A stretch of 64,000 bases of DNA from Dysidea avara (GCF_963678975.1 NC_089281.1:2968926-3032925); one strand, 5' to 3'. Shown: positions 11,697-22,354, counted from the first letter of the stretch. Notes: generated from the letters alone by a model not told the origin. Program-made: numbers and translations.

Positions 11697-11864
11697 GTGG
11701 AGGAGGCAACGCAAATTCACCTGAATTGTCATAATTAAAATTTTCGCCATTAACCTACCATTACAGCCATTTCTTGGCCGCCACCTTGGATTTCACATCT
11801 TTTTTCACCTTGGCCCTTTTGGGAGTTGCACTCTTTTTTTACAGCTTGGCTGTTTTGGTTTAGA

Positions 11865-12100
11865 TATTCTTTACCTGAAAATGTAGTCTACAAACAGTAT
11901 AGCTGCTTAATCACATCACTTTCTCTATTCCTAGCTGTTTACACTACAAACTGCCTTAATAAAAATTAATAACATCATGAACACCCTCCCCCCTTAACGT
12001 CATGACGTTAAGCGTACCAAAATCAGTTTGGAGATGCTCCCTTACCCTGTAGGCGTGACAACATATTGGTGTTATTTTTTGTGAATAATCACTAATAACT
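11865..12100. other. Intergenic sequence with no recognised feature
   Basis: AT-rich sequence after the Helitron-like copy; I see no supported gene, RNA or repeat boundary. Confidence 0.4.
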
Positions 12101-12340
12101 CCTTGACTGCTTATCATATTCCAGCCAAACTTAGTACCAAGATGCGCCTTTATACTCCCTTTTTGTGTGCCAAATGTCAAGGAAATCGGATATTGCATTC
12201 ATGTTTTATGGCAGTTTTTGTAAGTCTGTGAAAAGACGAAGAAAAAAAAGAAACTAAGCCAATTTTTGAAGTCTCATATTTCTTAAAGTGATTTTGCTAA
12301 AATTTGGTTTGTGGGGTGCTTACTGTCTTCAAATTAAATA
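12100..12340 (+). repeat. Diverged relative of the Helitron-like tail, opposite orientation
   Basis: The order of short blocks (accaag..., aaatcggat, cattcatgttttatggc, gtgaaaagacgaagaaaaa, ctcatatttc) follows the reverse complement of 8300-8470, with many substitutions. It reads as an old, degraded copy in the opposite orientation. Confidence 0.45.
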
Positions 12341-12419
12341 AGTTTGTAATGATTGCTACATTCACTACTACATACCGCCATAGTGTGATACTTTTTAGAT
12401 ACCGGAAACCATTTATAAT

Positions 12420-12770
12420 TTTTCAATACCACCCAGCACTATTCTAGAGGCCCTTCTCCTACTATTCTTTGCTTTTAATGTGGTGTAAATGGGCTGAACA
12501 TACGTAGCTGAAAGTGAGGCATTATTGCCACTTCACTGTTGAGTTAGTAATTATTGATAGTTGGGGTGCATGTTCAGATGAAAACACTGGCACCATTCTT
12601 TCTTTTGTTATGGTATGCGTGGGTACAATAATGTTACAAAAAAGTAAAGAAACAAGGGATTATGTAAATGTCCACTAGTATATCTGCAGGTGTAGGCTAC
12701 CTCCCTTGTTTCCCTACTTGTTTCTATGGCCCCTAATCAAACTTAAAATTCATAACTATTTTTCTTTATT
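12420..12770. repeat. Foldback-family segment, interrupted by a Helitron-like fragment
   Basis: This segment is similar to 19440-19915 and 20400-20940, including the blocks gatagttgg, gttcagatgaaaacac, ctgcaggtgtaggc and cccttgtttccctac. It is the central part of the inverted-repeat family described at 19960-21530. Its right side is cut by the repeat fragment starting at 12771. Confidence 0.65.
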
Positions 12771-12890
12771 TATCAAGACACACAGTAGTGTGTCTTGTGG
12801 CCCAAGAAACCGGCATGCAATACCATGAGCATATTGACAGGAAGAAAGAAACACAATTTTCACGCATTCGTAACTCTGTGCTGCCTTTAC
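12771..12890 (-). repeat. Truncated Helitron-like copy 3 with perfect 3' hairpin
   Basis: About 120 bp match the first part of the tails of copies 1 and 2. The hairpin here is perfect: caagacacac, loop agta, gtgtgtcttg (12774-12797). CTAG is not present beyond it, so the extreme end is missing or decayed. The rest of the element is absent. Confidence 0.65.
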
Positions 12891-13280
12891 AAAACACTAT
12901 GATTTTTGCTGTGGAGACACCTGCCCTTTTAACTCATTCCAAGTTACAATTCAAGTTGAATAAATACCACAAGTAAAATGTGCTAAAAGCAAACAGGTTA
13001 CAAATACATTTTACTACTGCAATGGATTGAGACAGTAGGCTGACCCTACACAGGAAGCAGTAAACCTCATGTAGACTTGGGGCATGGGCTTGTAGTCATT
13101 ACTAAACCATCAACACACAACTTAATTAAAAAATGCCAGAATCTCCATGTCTGGCTTCCCCTAAAGACTATGCAATTCATACAAAACTACAGATACCAGT
13201 TACCTTCAATGCTGGATATAGTAAACTATATCTAATAGCCATACCACGGTATGTAAAAATAAGGGTATACCGCCCATCAC
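12891..13280. other. No recognised gene
   Basis: No supported feature. Open frames of 60-90 codons here are not bounded by splice signals and have no recognisable motif. Confidence 0.4.
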
Positions 13281-14010
13281 TACAGTCTACAATCAATCCA
13301 GTCACCACAGAAAATTTGGATGATTCACGTGCCCCAACTATATCAATTACCGAATCAAAACAGAAGTGGCCATTACACTTTGCTTTCAGCTATGTTCAGC
13401 CCATTACACAGTGAAGAACAGTAGGAGAAGCACTTCTGTAATCAATCCAGTCACCATAAGAATGATTTGTGTGCCCTAACTATCAATTACTGACACAAAA
13501 GTGGAACATCCATTAAGCTATATATTGTTCAGCTTATTACACAGCATTACAAATGAAGAACAATAGAAGCGCCTCTGCAATCAATCCAGTCAACACAGAA
13601 ATTACGGATGATTATCATTTTACAAATGTAGGGAAGCTATCGCACTACTGTGGATCGAAACCTTGGGCTGTCAGCAAAATGAAATGGGACACAAAGGACG
13701 ACAAAGGTAAGTCCATGATGCGTGCACTGCACGTACTGTGGTATGCCAAAAAGCACCTGACGGGCTGAAGCAAAATCAAACAGTGGAAAAATCAAGCCTG
13801 TATATAGCCTTAGCCATTATCGAGTTACTGTTGTCTGAAGGCATCAGTCAGTCAGCCAGCAGAAAATTCCACCAAATAAAATTTGTAGTAACTTCTCTGA
13901 AGTGTTTTTAGCCATTCTGGAGATACTTATAGGGCTTAATTCTGCCTAACCAATACTGCCAAGGCACCCTGAAGCTATTGTGAGGCTGATTTTTGTTCAA
14001 TATTTGTTTG
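13280..14010 (+). repeat. Dispersed repeat (family C) with internal ~130-bp tandem modules
   Basis: The left part has two to three diverged modules of about 130 bp starting CAATCAATCCAGTCA and ending near TTACACAG. Then comes a conserved block at about 13675-13770, which in one frame reads WDTKDDKGKS and contains gacaaag followed by a perfect splice-donor-like GTAAGT. A CAGT-rich microsatellite near 13850 and a tail to about 14010 follow. Plus-strand relatives lie at about 16440-16960 and 21010-21530; minus-strand relatives at about 19130-19440 and 19960-20450. Confidence 0.7.
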
Positions 14011-15180
14011 TGAAAAGGTGCTAGCCTCCATTATCCTTTATATAGTTATACAATGGCCACAAGTGCTCTGCCTGATATAAACGCACGAGCCTGAGGGCCA
14101 TTAGGCCCGAAGGCAAGTACGTTTATACAGGCAGAGCATGAGTGCACGTTGTATAACTGTTATGTACCACTCACCTAATAGGTGGGGTGAGTCTCACAAG
14201 ACAGCTGTAACACTTATAAAGGCCAGGTTTCTAACATCGATTGTGGGTAACCAAGCCAGACGTTGCGATGACGTCCCCCCTGCAGTACTGCAGCCACCTG
14301 AGATAATGAAAGCTAGTACGCTATGGGTTATATCACTAACCTGCATTTGCCGTTCGACTCTCATCATGTAGTGCTCAGCATGCCAGTGTGCCATATAGAC
14401 TAAGCACCAGACTAATCACCATAGTGATTCTCTCGAGTGAAAAAAAGCAGCTAAATATAAACAAAACCTAACTACTAAATGATACTAGTCTAATTCTTAC
14501 TATTTACACTGGCTAAACTCGAATCTGGTGGCATGACAAAACTGGTTCCCACAATCGAACGTAAAGGTTAGAGTATATTTGTTTTATTGAGTCATTGTCG
14601 AAGCGGACTACAGTTTAATCTGGGCTAAGATGGCACTAGACTAGTAAGGTGTATAAGTACGTTTATATATGTAGACTAGAGTTGTGGCCACCCGCGTTGG
14701 CTTTTTCAATCGCCATTGGCTGCTTGAAAACGTTATACGTACTGGTGACGTTATGGCCCACAATCAACCTTTACACGTCAGGCTATAAAAGAATTCGAGT
14801 GATCTGTGAAGTGTCTTTCCACCTATTAGGTGAGGTGTCGTAGTGGTCTTCGCCACCGGCACTTGTGCTATGCTGCACAAAACCGCAGCCAGTGCAATAT
14901 CTGTATATTGCACTGCGGTCAGTGCATTATAACTTATAATGCACTCGTTGTGGTCTACAAAACCGCAACCAGTGCATTATAAGTTATAATGCACTCGCTG
15001 CGGTCTGCAGCAGTGCAATATACAAATTATGGCACTGGCGGTGCCTTTGAACTGCCCACGCAGAGTGGTACATATAAATATATACCACTTTAGCGTGGGC
15101 GTTCAAAGGTGCTAGCCTCCATGATCCTTATAAATATATACCACTTTAGCATGGGTGTTCAAAGGTGCTGCTCGGTGTTT
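14010..15180. repeat. Composite region of nested palindromes
   Basis: The unit ggtgctagcctccat occurs near both ends (about 14019 and 15107). Inside are an imperfect hairpin (about 14045-14155, centre gggccattaggccc), the 13-bp palindrome-like cacctaataggtg (near 14172) and cacctattaggtg (near 14820). Two 25-bp palindromes AGTGCATTATAA-C/G-TTATAATGCACT (about 14920 and 14970) are exact inverses of each other. A GCCCACGC...GCGTGGGC palindrome lies at about 15055-15102. Open frames here read through hairpins and are not called. Confidence 0.65.
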
Positions 15181-15359
15181 AACTCACACATTGCCTTGGC
15201 AATATCATGGGAAAGCGGTTTGCCAATGACTTTGATGCCCAGCCAGTTCAAAGAAACGATACACTTTGACTCGTTATATTGAGCGACATAGAGCTTTGCA
15301 TTGTGGGACTCGATTTTGTAGTGGTTGCTAAACTGAGTATATTCTTTAAGATGGACTAG

Positions 15360-15600
15360 TTATTATTATTATTTGGGGGAAAAGGGCAGACAGCAAAGCT
15401 GATTAAGCCCAAACAATTACAAACTATAAGTGCTGTTCAATCAAGTTTGAAAATGTAGCTAGAGTGTTCAGTTCAATTAGATGCGGTGGCAGTGAATTCC
15501 ATTCCCAGATGGTTCTTGGAAAGTAGCTTGTCATGTAGGTGGTGGTATTTGTTGGTGGTTGGTTGTTAGTAAGGATAATGAAGGCACAAAATAAATGTTT
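15360..15600 (-). pseudogene. 3' end of a CR1/Jockey-type LINE, 5'-truncated and frameshifted
   Basis: The minus strand encodes a C-terminal reverse-transcriptase-ORF tail: SYFPRTIWEWNSLPPHL, then ELNTLATFSNLI and a stop. The F-PRT-I-WN-LP pattern is typical of the last residues of CR1/Jockey-group LINE ORF2. After the stop comes a short 3' UTR and an (AAT)n tail, seen as TTATTATTATTATTT at 15360-15374. Upstream, the frame breaks within about 60 codons, so this is a dead 5'-truncated fragment. I could not find a clear target duplication. Confidence 0.65.
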
Positions 15601-15980
15601 GGGCGATCATGGATGCGTATTCCTACCCACCGCGTATCAGCCTTTGAACAGACCACAGAATGGAAAAACTACTACTGCTATGCTGAAATAGGTTAGTAAC
15701 TTACAGTCCTAAGTATTTAACTTTAATATAATAACTTGCTTACGTATACTGTCCCAATAGCGAAGTTAGTTGGCTTAACTTAGTACAAAAATGATAACAA
15801 TATAAACTCAATCCCACAATCGCAAGTTTTCTAACATAGCGTGTTGAAGCATAGTAACATATTAATGACGTTTTAATGTATGGACAACATTTTGATGGCT
15901 ATTAGTCCACGCTTTTAAAACCACAATCGATTTTCAGATGCTACTGTATAAAACAAATGGGATGAGTTCTCATTAGTTCT
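15601..15980. other. No recognised feature
   Basis: AT-rich sequence between the LINE fragment and the next hairpin; nothing supported. Confidence 0.4.
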
Positions 15981-16108
15981 TTCACCTATTAGGTGAGTGC
16001 ACCCCAAGTGATATATATCACTTATACCACAGCTGCTTGGGATTTTGCCGACATACACACCCACAGCCCTCGGGCCACATCCCTCACAGCCGTGGTATAA
16101 CTATTAAA
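15980..16108. repeat. Hairpin-rich element with CACCTATTAGGTG
   Basis: It contains cacctattaggtg (near 15987), the palindrome gtgatatatatcac, and outer arms ttataccacagctg and cagccgtggtataa that are inverted copies. The layout resembles the hairpins in 14010-15180, so it is probably another member of that palindromic family. Confidence 0.55.
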
Positions 16109-16208
16109 AATAAATAAATAGATATGTGCATGCTTTTGTTTACAGAAATCTACAACTATGCATCCACAATGTACTCTCTATACATTACCACACTTCTGAT
16201 GAACTCAC

Positions 16209-16424
16209 ACTAAATATAACATATCCCGTTTTATCAGTATTGTTACGAAAATGGTTTCTTTCCCTAACTGGAACAATTTGTTCATTACTGGGAGTTGCAG
16301 TCACATCCAGGTTGGGTAATTTTTCATCTTCACTACAATTGTGAGGGGAGGAAATATTTAAAATAATTGTAGCAATATTATATTATCATTACCTGGCACA
16401 GTGTAGTTCTAATTTTGCCATGAA
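16209..16424 (-). pseudogene. Duplicated exon-intron fragment of the gene at 17888-18693
   Basis: On the minus strand this repeats the last ~32 bp of the larger exon (16424-16393), the 60-bp intron with its GT and AG (16392-16333), and the whole 124-nt second exon (16332-16209) with its GTGAGT donor. Similarity is high but not complete. The exon copy stays open in the same phase, with a few amino-acid changes. Similarity stops abruptly inside the larger exon at about 16425, where family C sequence begins. I read it as a partial duplicate; a functional alternative exon is possible. Confidence 0.7.
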
Positions 16425-16439
16425 CATAGCCACTTCGTT

Positions 16440-16960
16440 GTTGGCTATGTTCAACCCGTTACACAGCAGTACGAATCAAGAACTGTTAGAAAAGCACCTC
16501 TGATATCAAAATAGCCACTGTGACAAATACGGATGATTTCCAATACGAAGGGAAGCCATCACGTGCTATTGCCAAATCAACACTTTTTGCTGTCAGCAAA
16601 GATGAATGGGACACAAAGGAGGACACTGGTAAGTCCACGAAGAATGCATTGTACATACTGCGGTATGCCAAAAAGCACCTGTAGGGCAGAAGCGACGTCG
16701 AACAGTGAAAAAATCAAGCCTGTAGCCGCCATTATTGAGTTACGTTTGTCTGAAGGCATCAGTTAGTCAGTCAGTCACTAGAAAATTCCATTAAATAATT
16801 TAAAAAAAAATTCCGTAGCAACTTTTGAAAGCGTTTCGGGTCAATCTGAAAGCTTGTTTGGGCTTAGTTTTACCTAACCAATACTGCCTCATTGTCACCA
16901 GGGGAAACAGAGGCTGTTTTTTTGGTTGATATTATTTTGTGGGCCATGCCTACTCCTTTG
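16440..16960 (+). repeat. Family C dispersed repeat copy
   Basis: It is similar to 13540-14010: the end of the module with ACACAG, the block gtcagcaaagatgaatggg with ggacactg followed by GTAAGT (about 16590-16636), gtatgccaaaaagcacctg, the CAGT microsatellite near 16760, and the cctaaccaatactgcc tail. Confidence 0.7.
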
Positions 16961-17580
16961 TGGTCCCTACTATACAGTAACTATCGTACTGTATGATATG
17001 TTTGTATATTTGTTTGTCTTTCTGCACCCACATGAGCAAAGTGGCTTATGCTAAAAGCAGGCAGCATAGAACCAGTATAAATTTCCTAGCAGGTAAGCTT
17101 TCATTTTGAGGTGGTTTTATTTGTGCCAACTTCAAAAAACAGGTGAAGCGAGTTCCTGAAGACACTATGAATGCCTTTCACAATTGGCTATATGGGCATA
17201 ATACAACTACATAACACTGGCCTTGTAGGCTATGATAAATAATGAATTCCTTCAAAGAGAAAGGGGTGTGTTGCATACTTATGTACACAAAAATGAAGGG
17301 CAGCCTAGAGGCTTTCTCTAAACAATTTGTGTGTGAGACAACATGATAGACACACTACAAAACAGTTGAGAAAATTCTTCAGTGTGTAATTTGTAGTTTA
17401 AAGTGAGTTACGCTTCCTTAGCTAAATTAGTATGCTAAATTACAGTATTTACAAATCTAATTATCTAGCTGAATTAATAACAGCAATAGCATGAATATTA
17501 ACTAAATTATATACATGATTGATTAATTACCTAATTAGTTAGAATGTGATAGTATAAATTGCATGGGAACCTGGTCTGCT
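16961..17580. other. No recognised feature
   Basis: AT-rich, no supported gene. A short palindromic run around 16970-17000 (actatcgtactgtatg) resembles one near 19080. Confidence 0.4.
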
Positions 17581-17584
17581 GTAT

Positions 17585-17685
17585 TGATGTTAGATGGACT
17601 AATAATATTCTGTAAAGTTTTTATTGAGTAAGATGACATTGTCTCTAGAATGACTTTTAAAGGTGGCAATTTGGGTGGAGACTAT
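17585..17685 (+). repeat. Short dispersed repeat shared with 23455-23542
   Basis: The stretches beginning ttagatggactaat and ending aatgacttttaaaggtggca (17590 onward) recur at 23457-23542 with about 80-85% similarity by eye. The element type is unknown. Confidence 0.6.
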
Positions 17686-17887
17686 CAAGTTAGGAGTGAT
17701 ACTTACTTGATATAAATACATACATACACAGGAGTGCACAGCGCTGGAAGGCATAGTGTTTATGTACTCATGGCATCATCAATAATCCTACTACATGTAC
17801 AGTCCAGCCCTACAACAGTACAAATACCTCACTGTGTAGGATAAGGTTGTTACAAGAATTTTGATACAAATAACAACAGTGACTCAC

Positions 17888-18693
17888 ACTAAATATGACA
17901 TATCCTGTCTTATCAATATTAGAACGAAAATGTTTCCTTTCCCTAACTGGAACAATTTGTTCATTACTGGTAGTTTCAGTCACATCCAGGTTGGGTAACT
18001 TTTCATCTTCACTACAATTGTGAGGGGAGGAAATATTTAAAATAATTGTAGCAATATTATATTATCATTACCTGGCACAGTGTAGTTCTAATTTTGCCAT
18101 GAAACGGCCAGGACTAATTTCTGTTCTCACTTTCACTAAATATTTTGTTGCTTTTGGAAGTGATAATAATTTAGGATCTAAACTGTATTGTTCATACTTG
18201 TGCACTACACATGCTTTACGAGGAAATCTCTGTAGTTTGTCAACATGAGGACGGGAAGTATGAGGCACAGGATGTGGTATAGCAAAACTGTCTGGAGGCA
18301 TTGGTACTGTCTCTGGTCGAGGAGAACGTGTTCTTACAATGCTATGAGTTGCATGTTCATCTTGTAATGCTAATGGTTTAAAATTTGAATTACTGTAAGT
18401 GTTGTCTTGTTGCTGACCTAGCCCATCACAAGAACCAGCACTTTGAGTGATTGCAGATGGATTTATTCCACCTGGGATTTGTTTATCAGAATCTATTGTT
18501 GTGCTTGGCTGAAACAGTACAGATCTTTCTTCAGATAATGTTTGATATATCCCATGATTGGTTTTTCCTGTTTCTTTTTGTCTCTTATCAGGTGATCTCT
18601 CAGTATCAATGCAGTTTGCAGGTAAAACTGCAATATGTTCACAAACATTATCAATAGGATCAGTATCCATTGTCAATGGGGAATTGAACCATC
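17888..18693 (-). CDS. Two-exon fragment of an unidentified protein-coding gene
   Basis: The larger exon (18693-18072) follows an acceptor (ctttacatag then GATGG) and is open for ~207 codons. It ends ...GCCAG before GTAATG. A 60-nt intron (18071-18012) with acceptor CACAATTGTAG leads to a 124-nt exon (18011-17888) that stays in frame and ends at a GTGAGT donor. Both outer edges are splice sites, so these look like internal exons of a longer gene; the other exons were not found. The predicted chain is hydrophilic and rich in Ser, Thr, Pro and charged residues, with a Pro-rich stretch (PRPETVPMPPDSF) and then KYLVKVRTEISPGRFMAKLE, the only part that looks folded. I do not recognise a family. 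Preserved phase across the junction and a near-identical exon duplicate at 16209 support real exons, though it could be a decaying gene. Confidence 0.55.
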
Positions 18694-18699
18694 CTATGT

Positions 18700-18945
18700 A
18701 AAGATGGTAAGTATATTCATATACGTACTGATCATACAGTATGGTAGTACATTATAGTTAGAGGCCAACCATGAGGATCTTTGTGATTTTATTTAAAACC
18801 TGAAGTGAAGCAGAGGGTGTTTAAAGCATGAAGATCTGATTGGGTAGTCTCCAACTGACTTAGAAATGCTGGAGGTGTTTATTTATACCATAATATCTTG
18901 CACAAAATGTAAACCCACAATCATTTTACACATTGTTATAAAAGA
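18700..18945. other. No recognised feature
   Basis: Sequence upstream of the exon pair; no further exon could be supported. Confidence 0.35.
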
Positions 18946-18954
18946 AAGATCAAT

Positions 18955-19120
18955 GATCTGCTATGCCCCCTGAGGGAGGTATAGCAGAGCAGTGATCATT
19001 AGTGAGATCTGCAGCACAGCAGCGATCATTAGTGCAATGTGCTGTGAGTTGGCTCCCTCAACTGGAGATATACAGTACTATCGTACAGTATCATACAGTA
19101 TGGTAGTACTGTATATTATA
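18955..19120. repeat. Hairpin pair
   Basis: A hairpin ctgctatgccccctgaggg with the matching aggtatagcag (about 18959-18990) is followed by a second inverted repeat, atacagtacta and tagtactgtat (about 19070-19112). Function unknown; similar hairpins lie at 14045 and 16980. Confidence 0.55.
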
Positions 19121-19129
19121 AGGTTTGGG

Positions 19130-19930
19130 CTTTTCTGGCCAAATTTATTACCCTAAAACCAGCCTCACAATACCTTCATGGCACCTTGGCAGTGTTGGTT
19201 AGGTATATTATAACCAAGCCTAAAAATAAAAGTGCCCTTAAATGCTAATTTCAAAAAGTTAATTAGTAGAATTTTCTACTGACTGACTGACTGATTGACT
19301 GACTATTGCAGGCAAGTGAAACTTGATAATGACTAAGATGATGGCTTCCCTATGTATGACGGGAATTGCCCAAGTTTTCTATTGAGACTGGCAGAGGTCC
19401 TTTTCGTAATGTTCTTTATTTGTAACACCGTATAATATAGCTGAAAACAAATATTATAATGACCACTTTGTTAAATTAAGTAATTGATAGTTGGGACATA
19501 TGTTCAGATGAAAACAATAAGCCTGGCACCATACCTTCCATTCTAACATGGTATGCATGGGTCATTAGTCAAGTCATTAGGTCTAAGTCCCTGAAATTAG
19601 GTTAGGTAATCCTAAGGCTGCAGCACATGTTGCTGTCAGACCTTCAGTGCTGGTCACTGTAAAGTGCTAATAATAATAAATAATACTTAGTCATAATAAT
19701 GATACAAAACGTAAACAAACAAGTATAAGGAAAATTTTAAGTTTGATTAGAGATCATATGTAGAAAAAAAGTAGTGAAACAAGGAAGGTCATCTACACCT
19801 AAAGATATACTAGTGGACATTCAATCCATTATTGACTGAAATACGGCTTTAATGTCCACTACGCAACCTCCCTTGTTACTTTTCTATGATTCCTAATCCC
19901 TTAAAAGTCTTATACTGGTGATATCAGGGA
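19130..19930 (-). repeat. Family C repeat plus foldback-core segment, minus orientation
   Basis: 19130-19440 is the reverse of the family C tail (cagcctcacaatacc, cagtgttggttagg, GACT microsatellite at about 19280-19305). 19440-19930 matches the core at 20400-20940, including the inverted pair around gattagagatcatatg and ctatgattcctaatc. This copy lacks the pogo-like MITE present at 20488, so it provides the empty site. Confidence 0.65.
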
Positions 19931-19959
19931 TCACGGAGGTTTGCACTTTCTAACAAAAA

Positions 19960-21530
19960 TTGTTGACCAGAAACCAGTCTCACAATACATTCATGCAAGG
20001 AACCTTGGCAGTATTAATATGACCCAAAATATTTCCAATAGATTGCTACAAAATTTTATTTAGTAAATATTCTACTGAATGAATTACTGACTGACTGACT
20101 AATGCCTTTAAACAAGCATTACTCAATAATAGCTAAAGCTACAGTCTTGATTTTTTTCACTATTTGGAATCGTTTCTGCCAAACAGCTGCCTTTTTGGCA
20201 TGCCGTAGTATGTAAAATACATGTTCACAGACTTACTTTTTTCCTCCTTGTGCCATTTCTTTTTAAGGTGTCAATTCATGTGAATGCATGATGGCTTATC
20301 TATGCTAGAAATGGGAATTGTCTGAGTTTTCCATACTGGGGGCAGTGAGTGGATTGATTGCAGAGGTACTTTTCGTACTATTCTTCACTTGTAATGCTGT
20401 ATAACAGGTCAAATGTAGCTGAAAACAAAGTGTAATGGCCACTCAACTGTTTCAGTAATTGATAGTTGGAACACATGTTCAGACATACAGTGGAACCCAT
20501 TAATCAGGACACTTGAAAATGCGGACACCTCCATAATCTGGACACTTTGTGATGGTCCCTTAGTATGTAAGCTGACCTGGAAAATTAGGACACCTTGATA
20601 ACCAGGACACTTTTGGTCTGTCCCAAGGTGTCCTTAATACACACGCAGAGGTTTCACTGTAAACAATAAGTCTGGCATCATTTTTTCTTTTGATGTGGTA
20701 CTGGTATGTGCAGGTTCACCAGTCATAATAATGCTACAAAAATGTGAATAAACAAGTAAAAATAAGGAATTTTAAGTTCAATTAGGGATCATAGAAAATA
20801 GTATGAAAACAAAGTAGGGATTAAATGTTCACTAGTATAATAATATCTGCAGGTGTAGGCGACCTCCCTTGTTTCCCTACTTCATTCTATGATCCCTAAT
20901 CAAACTTGAAATTCCTAATTTTCCTTATACTTGTTTGTTTGTTTACTTTTGTAACAATATTATGACTGGAGAACCCGCACATACTGCATCAAAAGAAAGA
21001 ATGGAATGTTTTCATCTCAATGTGCGCACCAGCTATCAATTATTGCATTGAAAGTAAAGTGGCCAGTAGGCCTTGCTTCAGCTATGTTCAGCCCATTGCA
21101 CAGTGATACAAATGAAGAACGGCAGAAGAACAGCAGAAGAAGCACCTCTGCAATCACACCGAAAAATATGAGCGATTCACATACCCGAACTATCAATTAC
21201 TGGCTCGAAAATGAAGTGGTCAGTATGCTTTGTTTTCACCTATTTTCAGCTAGTTATACAGCATCACAAACAAAGATGTCACTGTGATTTGAGACGATTC
21301 TCATTTACAAATGGGAAGCCATGCATTATGCTACCGCGAATTGGCACTTGGACTGTCAGCAAAAAGAAATGGGACACAAAGGAAGACAAAGGTAAGTCCA
21401 TGATGCATGTATTTTATATACTGCGGTATGCCAAAAGGCACATCTATGGATAAAGCGATGTTGAACAATAAGCCCGTAGCCTTAGCCGTTTTCGAGTTAT
21501 GCTTCTCTGAAGGCATCAGGCGGGCGGGCG
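19960..21530. mobile_element. ~1.6-kb foldback arrangement with ~0.65-kb arms
   Basis: The left part (19960 to about 20820) is an imperfect reverse complement of the right part (about 20870-21530), centred near 20845. The innermost arms (about 20755-20825 and 20870-20935) pair well: aattagggatcatagaa against ttctatgatccctaat. The outer arms are family C in minus (left) and plus (right) orientation. The left arm is longer because it contains a 172-bp MITE. No target duplication was found, so a chance head-to-head pair of repeats remains possible, but the same core with its inverted pair recurs at 12420 and 19440. Confidence 0.6.
20486..20661. mobile_element. 172-bp pogo/Tc1-type MITE with TA target duplication
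   Basis: The element proper is 20488-20659, with inverted ends CAGTGGAACC and the complement of GGTTTCACTG, flanked by TA on both sides. Inside, ggacac motifs repeat in both orientations. The paralogous core at about 19510-19525 lacks it. TA duplications and CAGT termini fit pogo/Tigger-like MITEs. Confidence 0.75.
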
Positions 21531-21557
21531 GGCGGGCAGGCAGGCCGGCAGGCACAG
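21515..21557 (+). repeat. GGGC/GGCA microsatellite
   Basis: A (CGGG)n run followed by CAGG-type units replaces the CAGT microsatellite found at the same place in other family C copies. Confidence 0.8.
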
Positions 21558-22350
21558 AATGGCCATAACTTAGGTGGTCCTGTGAAATGCCTGGCCCAAT
21601 GAGAGCCTTCGTCTGTTACTAAATTATTGCCAAATTCAAAAGTATATAGAACTAGATGTGAAAAAACTAAAAATCATAAAATAATATACAAATCATGGCA
21701 TAATTGTGGTTGTTGCCATAGTAACCTTTGTACAAATAGCTACAGGTGCATGAGAATAATGACGTACAAAAATATAATTAAGATGTCTGGTGTAGATCTG
21801 AATTTATAATAAAAATATGAAATTTAACTTTTTGAAAGTTTATGCCCAGTTGCACCATAGTCATCCTTTTTGTCACACTAAGCATTTTGGATCACAATCA
21901 TAAATAGTCATGTATATCACAGATCCTTGCCACACTGGGGATTATTGGCTACAGATTACAAACAGGTGCTTATAATCTCTAAATGATAAACCCCAGCAAG
22001 AAGAGTTGAGACTGACTGACAGAATGTTTTATTTTTGAAGGATGGTGCACACTATATAAGTTGAAGTTCTTTGTTTCCCACTATAGTGCAAGGCCGATAA
22101 CAGGTTTTCACTAGTGCAGCACATGAAGCCCCACCATTCAGACATTTCCACAGACGGATCATAAAAATTCCAAAGACTAGTCACACACTATCCAAGTTAA
22201 CACAAAAAGTAACTGTTTATGAAAAATATTATTGTTCTGGCAATCACATGAATATAAAAATACAACTTAACACAAAAATGAAATAAACAAACTGCAAATC
22301 TAACCTGTGACCTCTAGGGTGTGAATCCAAAGTGGTAACTACTAGTATTT
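21558..22350. other. No recognised gene
   Basis: AT-rich sequence without a convincing feature. Confidence 0.4.
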
Positions 22351-22354
22351 AAAG

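Larger units (their letters stand above)
8076..11864 (-). mobile_element. Helitron-like non-autonomous element, copy 2, interrupted by two insertions
   Basis: On the minus strand it starts TCTAAAC at 11864 (preceded by A) and ends CTAG at 8079-8076 (followed by T), the same termini as copy 1. Order on the minus strand: head 11864-11713, minisatellite 11696-10083, tail 10080-8076. A 0.86-kb foldback element (8520-9374) and a 308-bp MITE (9589-9896) interrupt the tail. No coding region is evident; the 97-codon frame at 8175-8468 is part of the repeated tail and not conserved as protein. Confidence 0.55.

Noticed and set aside
14138..14394. Overlapping plus and minus frames near 14.2 kb
   Set aside because: They run through hairpin repeats and have no splice context or motif.
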